Part shown: one piece after another, positions 6,489 through 8,535 of the stretch
How the letters are laid out: each line of letters begins with the position of its first letter
Position numbering within the stretch: the stretch's first letter is position 1
Assembly: GCA_002310015.1 (NCBI GenBank)
Contig: DBYQ01000041.1
Coordinates: 2,938 to 11,472, forward strand
Direction: 5' to 3'
Length of the DNA stretch: 8,535 nt
Source: Bacteroidales bacterium UBA1182
GTDB lineage: Bacteria; Bacteroidota; Bacteroidia; Bacteroidales; Bacteroidaceae
Program-made: the position numbers and the translations under genes
The notes under the pieces: generated by a model
Told to the model about the DNA's origin: nothing
Database searches by the model: none
The model's input: the letters and a program-made list of their open reading frames with translations, nothing else

Positions 6489-6624
6489 TAAAAAAAGGTC
6501 GTATATCTAATACGCAGATAGGATTCCAGCCTGACGCTTAAGGCCTTTAGGCCGTAAAGCGCATGGAAGCCCGAGCGCCGCGAAGCAGCGAGAGCCCGCT
6601 GTATAGCTACGATTTAAATCCTGA

Positions 6625-7068
6625 TTATCTCCTCTTGCGGAAGAATTCCTGTACAATTTCAGAACATTCCGCAGCCATGATACCTGCGGTAACCTGGGTT
6701 TTGGGATGCAGAGCCTTAGGAGCAAAAAGGGTGTAACCCCGTTTTTCATCGCTGGCACCATAAACCAGCCGCTGCAGTTGGGACCAGCCTATGGCGCCGG
6801 CACACATGGTGCAGGGTTCAAGCGTGACATAAAGCGTACATTGGTCCAGATATTTGCCTCCCAGATATGAGGCGGCAGCCGTGATAGCCTGCATCTCAGC
6901 ATGAGCGGTGACATCAGTCAGGGTCTCCGTCAGATTATGTGCACGGGCTATTACCATACCCTTGCAGACCACCACCGCACCCACGGGGATCTCACCCTCA
7001 GACGCAGCAGCCTTGGCCTCATCCAAGGCCATTCTCATAAATCTGATATCCTGATCCTCCGTACTCAT
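6625..7068 (-). CDS. tadA: tRNA-specific adenosine deaminase
   Basis: A 147-residue cytidine/deoxycytidylate deaminase-fold enzyme that converts the wobble adenosine (A34) of tRNA-Arg(ACG) to inosine. The zinc site is complete: HAE at 56-58 (zinc His and catalytic Glu) and PCTMC at 85-89 (two zinc Cys). EIPVGAVVV (26-34) and the A-HNLTE region (43-48) match TadA rather than guanine or cytosine deaminases, and the length is typical. Its ATG overlaps the TGA of the upstream small gene (ATGA), so translation is probably coupled. It is convergent with rsgA. Assignment as TadA rather than another small deaminase rests on the overall pattern and is fairly sure. Confidence 0.93.
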   Translation of the reverse strand: MSTEDQDIRFMRMALDEAKAAASEGEIPVGAVVVCKGMVIARAHNLTETLTDVTAHAEMQAITAAASYLGGKYLDQCTLYVTLEPCTMCAGAIGWSQLQRLVYGASDEKRGYTLFAPKALHPKTQVTAGIMAAECSEIVQEFFRKRR

Positions 7069-7271
7069 CGGCGCATCTCCTGTTCATTGAACAGGGTAGG
7101 ATAATCCTGATCCAGATTCTTGATAATGAAAGTGATGAGAGTCTCTCTCATCCAGCGGCTACGGTTACTGATCTTGTACTTGCGCAGATAATTCTCAATA
7201 GTCTGCTTCTCATCAGCATTGACCAGGAAACTGTAACGCTCGTTTCTTACAGATTGCTCCTTCTTTTCCAT
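7065..7271 (-). CDS. small ribbon-helix-helix-like protein coupled to tadA
   Basis: A 68-residue basic protein from the ATG at 7271. A GTG two codons upstream (7277) is possible, but ATG is preferred and gives the more natural start MEKKEQ. After a charged lead, residues 11-43 read as one beta-strand (RYSFLVNAD), a helix (EKQTIENYLRKY) and a second helix beginning NRSRWMRETLI, the pattern of a ribbon-helix-helix DNA-binding domain such as CopG or MobC accessory proteins. I do not recognise a named family. The stop overlaps the tadA ATG by 4 nt. A role as a repressor of its own divergent promoter region is conceivable but not shown; it could equally be an RNA-binding or accessory factor. Confidence 0.7.
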   Translation of the reverse strand: MEKKEQSVRNERYSFLVNADEKQTIENYLRKYKISNRSRWMRETLITFIIKNLDQDYPTLFNEQEMRR

Positions 7272-7280
7272 AATCACCTA

Positions 7281-7312
7281 CGAAGATATTGTTTTTAAGC
7301 CACAATGCCACA
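7281..7312 (-). promoter_or_regulatory. candidate promoter for the small gene and tadA
   Basis: On the minus strand TGTG (7312-7309) and TATCTTCG (7288-7281) are 20 nt apart, each one base off the TTTG/TAnnTTTG consensus. The predicted transcription start falls very close to the ATG at 7271, implying a leaderless or nearly leaderless mRNA, which lowers confidence. Confidence 0.3.
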
Positions 7313-7321
7313 GATTATCAC

Positions 7322-7329
7322 TATTTTTG
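7322..7329 (+). promoter_or_regulatory. -7 box for yraN-birA, which decides the yraN start
   Basis: TATTTTTG matches TAnnTTTG and ends 20 nt before the ATG at 7350. No clear -33 box is seen. Because it lies downstream of the in-frame ATG at 7305, transcripts from it could use only the start at 7350. Confidence 0.45.
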
Positions 7330-7349
7330 CGTTACAAACACTGACAAAC

Positions 7350-7715
7350 ATGGCAAAACACTTGATTTTAGGGCAAAAAGGTGAGGATATTGCCGCCGAT
7401 TATCTTGAAAGACACGGTTATACGATACTGGACCGGAACTGGCGGAGCGGCCACAAAGAGCTGGATCTGGTGGTTCTGAAAGAGAACACGGTGGTATTCG
7501 TTGAAGTCAAGACACGTACCGGCAGTGAATACGGTGATCCGTGGAATTTTGTGGATGACCGCAAGATAAGGCGCATAGTAAACTCGGCCGATGCCTACAT
7601 AAGGTTCAGGTGCATTGATATGGATGTCAGGTTTGATATTGTATCCATCACTGTTGAGGATGGAGATTTTAAGGTAGAACATATTGAGGAGGCGTTTTTC
7701 CCGCCAGTAGAATGA
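7350..7715 (+). CDS. yraN: YraN family (UPF0102) nuclease-like protein
   Basis: A 121-residue protein from the ATG at 7350. An in-frame ATG at 7305 would add 15 residues, but the family starts near GQKGEDIA and the -7 box at 7322-7329 lies after that codon. Seen: GQKGEDIAADYL (8-19), GYTILDRNWR (23-32), E37-x-D39 (KELDLVV) and VEVKTR (51-56). E12, D39, E52 and K54 make the PD-(D/E)xK-type site of the restriction-endonuclease/Holliday-resolvase-like fold. The cellular role of UPF0102 is not established; nuclease activity is inferred from fold. Its TGA overlaps the birA ATG by 4 nt (ATGA), so both are coupled. Confidence 0.92.
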   Translation: MAKHLILGQKGEDIAADYLERHGYTILDRNWRSGHKELDLVVLKENTVVFVEVKTRTGSEYGDPWNFVDDRKIRRIVNSADAYIRFRCIDMDVRFDIVSITVEDGDFKVEHIEEAFFPPVE

Positions 7716-8503
7716 AAAATATAAAGTGGCATAAGAGTGACAGCATAGGTTCCACCAACACCTATCTGCGTGAACTTAACGGAGGTGATCCCTCCTATGA
7801 TTATGAGGTTGCGGTAGCCTCATTCCAAACCGCAGGACGCGGTCAGAAGGGCAACACATGGGAGTCAGAGGCCGGCAAGAACCTGCTGTTCAGCATTCTG
7901 GCCCACCCATCGGGCATAAAGGTACAGGAGCAGTTCTATATTTCTGAGGCCATTGCGCTGGCGGTATCTGACAGCGTGATTGCTGCCATCGGTCCGGAAT
8001 TTGCATCGGGAGTATCGGTAAAGTGGTCAAATGATGTCTATTGGAATGACTTTAAGATGGCAGGCATACTGATTGAGAACACACTTCAGGGCTGTTCCAT
8101 CCTTGACACTGTGGCAGGCGTGGGGCTGGATGTGAACCAGGAGGTGTTTGTAAGCGATGCGCCAAACCCCATATCACTTAAGAACATTACCGGACGGGAG
8201 TTTGACTTGGATGCTCTGCTCGCTGACATAGTGGAGCGTTTCATAGGCTATATGGAACTTACGGCCGATAAACGCCACGAGGTTGACAGTCTGTACCGCA
8301 GCCGTCTTTTCCGCCGGGAGGGATACCACAAATTCCGCGATGAAAACGGGATTTTTGAGGCCCGCATAGAAGGTATCCGCCCTGACGGCTGCCTCATGCT
8401 CCAAACCCGCAGCGGTGAACACCGTGTTTATGAATTCAAGCAAGTACAGTTCGTGCAATTGGGGACAGACCCCTTTCGCACATCTTTGAAAATCAATAGG
8501 TAA
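7712..8503 (+). CDS. birA: biotin--[acetyl-CoA-carboxylase] ligase with an extra C-terminal tail
   Basis: A 263-residue protein that activates biotin with ATP and attaches it to the lysine of biotin carboxyl carrier domains in the cytoplasm. Seen: STN (14-16), GRGQKGNTW (42-50, biotinyl-AMP loop), KWSND (104-108), KMAGILIE (115-122) and GVGLDVN (136-142), then a C-terminal SH3-like domain (about 212-248) ending YEFKQVQFV. There is no N-terminal helix-turn-helix, so it is a monofunctional ligase, not a repressor. The family normally stops about here, but this frame continues for 14 residues (LGTDPFRTSLKINR, 250-263) encoded by a GGGG-ACAGA-CCCC palindromic element. Function is probably retained, since the tail follows the last strand. 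It overlaps yraN by 4 nt. Confidence 0.93.
   Translation: MKNIKWHKSDSIGSTNTYLRELNGGDPSYDYEVAVASFQTAGRGQKGNTWESEAGKNLLFSILAHPSGIKVQEQFYISEAIALAVSDSVIAAIGPEFASGVSVKWSNDVYWNDFKMAGILIENTLQGCSILDTVAGVGLDVNQEVFVSDAPNPISLKNITGREFDLDALLADIVERFIGYMELTADKRHEVDSLYRSRLFRREGYHKFRDENGIFEARIEGIRPDGCLMLQTRSGEHRVYEFKQVQFVQLGTDPFRTSLKINR
8459..8473 (+). repeat. REP/RAYT-like palindrome GGGG-ACAGA-CCCC
   Basis: GGGG (8461-8464), ACAGA and CCCC (8470-8473) form a short hairpin inside the 3' end of birA. The sequence TTGGGGACAGACCCCTTT resembles, from memory, palindromes found beside REP-associated tyrosine transposase (IS200-like) genes. A G-rich stretch follows to the window end (8509-8526). The transposase, if present, would lie beyond the right edge. 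Confidence 0.45.
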
Positions 8504-8535
8504 TTTAAGGGGGAACTTTTTGGGGTATCAGTATC

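Larger units (their letters stand above)
6316..6624. other. structured gene-free spacer between convergent rsgA and tadA
   Basis: These 309 nt hold no credible gene but carry dense local structure. In order: a GTTTCCAG direct repeat (6322-6329 and 6354-6361); the 18-bp inverted repeat 6371-6416; a CCGGCC/GGCCGG hairpin with 3-nt loop (6417-6431); a pentamer repeat (6435-6464); a 10-bp hairpin (6465-6488) with an A7 run; an imperfect hairpin (6535-6561, CGCTT...AAGCG outside GGCCT...AGGCC); and a GC-rich hairpin (6576-6590). The motif GCGAAGC occurs twice (6390-6396, 6580-6586). I recognise no known RNA family; an inserted REP-like or MITE-like element is possible. Confidence 0.6.

Noticed and set aside
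6316..6624. CRISPR array in the repeat-rich spacer
   Set aside because: Repeats are short hairpins and pentamers, with no regularly spaced identical repeats of 24-40 nt.
6507..6761. Minus-strand frame overlapping the tadA end and spacer
   Set aside because: Most of it lies in a different frame over tadA and the hairpin region, with no recognisable protein features.
7275..7277. GTG start for the small protein upstream of tadA
   Set aside because: An ATG two codons later gives a more usual start; the difference is only two residues.
7305..7349. Upstream ATG extending YraN by 15 residues
   Set aside because: The extension is not family-like and the probable -7 box lies downstream of that ATG.

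Overview
The window looks like a chromosomal segment from a member of the Bacteroidales (Bacteroides/Prevotella-like). Evidence: several Bacteroidetes-type promoters (TAnnTTTG -7 box, two of them with a TTTG -33 box exactly 20 nt upstream), a lipoprotein with an acidic run after the lipidation cysteine (a surface-export signal in this phylum), a type IX secretion-like C-terminal tail, and housekeeping proteins of Bacteroidetes type. Species cannot be fixed by eye.

Left part (1-4717, all genes on the minus strand). A tightly packed four-gene operon reads leftward from 4717: a VTC/TTM-fold polyphosphate-polymerase-domain protein, a DUF4956 inner-membrane protein, a DUF2490 outer-membrane beta-barrel-like protein and a large surface lipoprotein with a Cthe_2159-type carbohydrate-binding beta-helix. 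Adjacent genes overlap by 10 and 4 nt or are 12 nt apart. It ends in a weak hairpin terminator at the last stop codon. A small secreted protein with a T9SS-like tail follows from its own strong promoter. A further leftward promoter at 40-71 drives something off the left edge, possibly a tRNA. Taken together the operon could place one undescribed process across cytoplasm, inner membrane, outer membrane and cell surface; this is the most interesting part of the window.

Middle (4718-6624). A 99-bp divergent promoter region separates the operon from frr (ribosome recycling factor) and rsgA (30S assembly GTPase), whose stop and start codons overlap by 1 nt. Between the convergent rsgA and tadA lies a 309-nt spacer with no gene but much structure: a perfect 18-bp inverted repeat (probable bidirectional terminator), a degenerate six-unit pentamer repeat and several GC-rich hairpins.

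Right part (6625-8535). tadA (tRNA adenosine deaminase) is translationally coupled to a small ribbon-helix-helix-like protein on the minus strand. Divergent from these, yraN and birA (biotin ligase) overlap by 4 nt on the plus strand. The birA end runs into a GGGG-ACAGA-CCCC hairpin resembling the palindromes that flank REP-associated transposases, giving the enzyme an apparent 14-residue foreign tail at the right edge.
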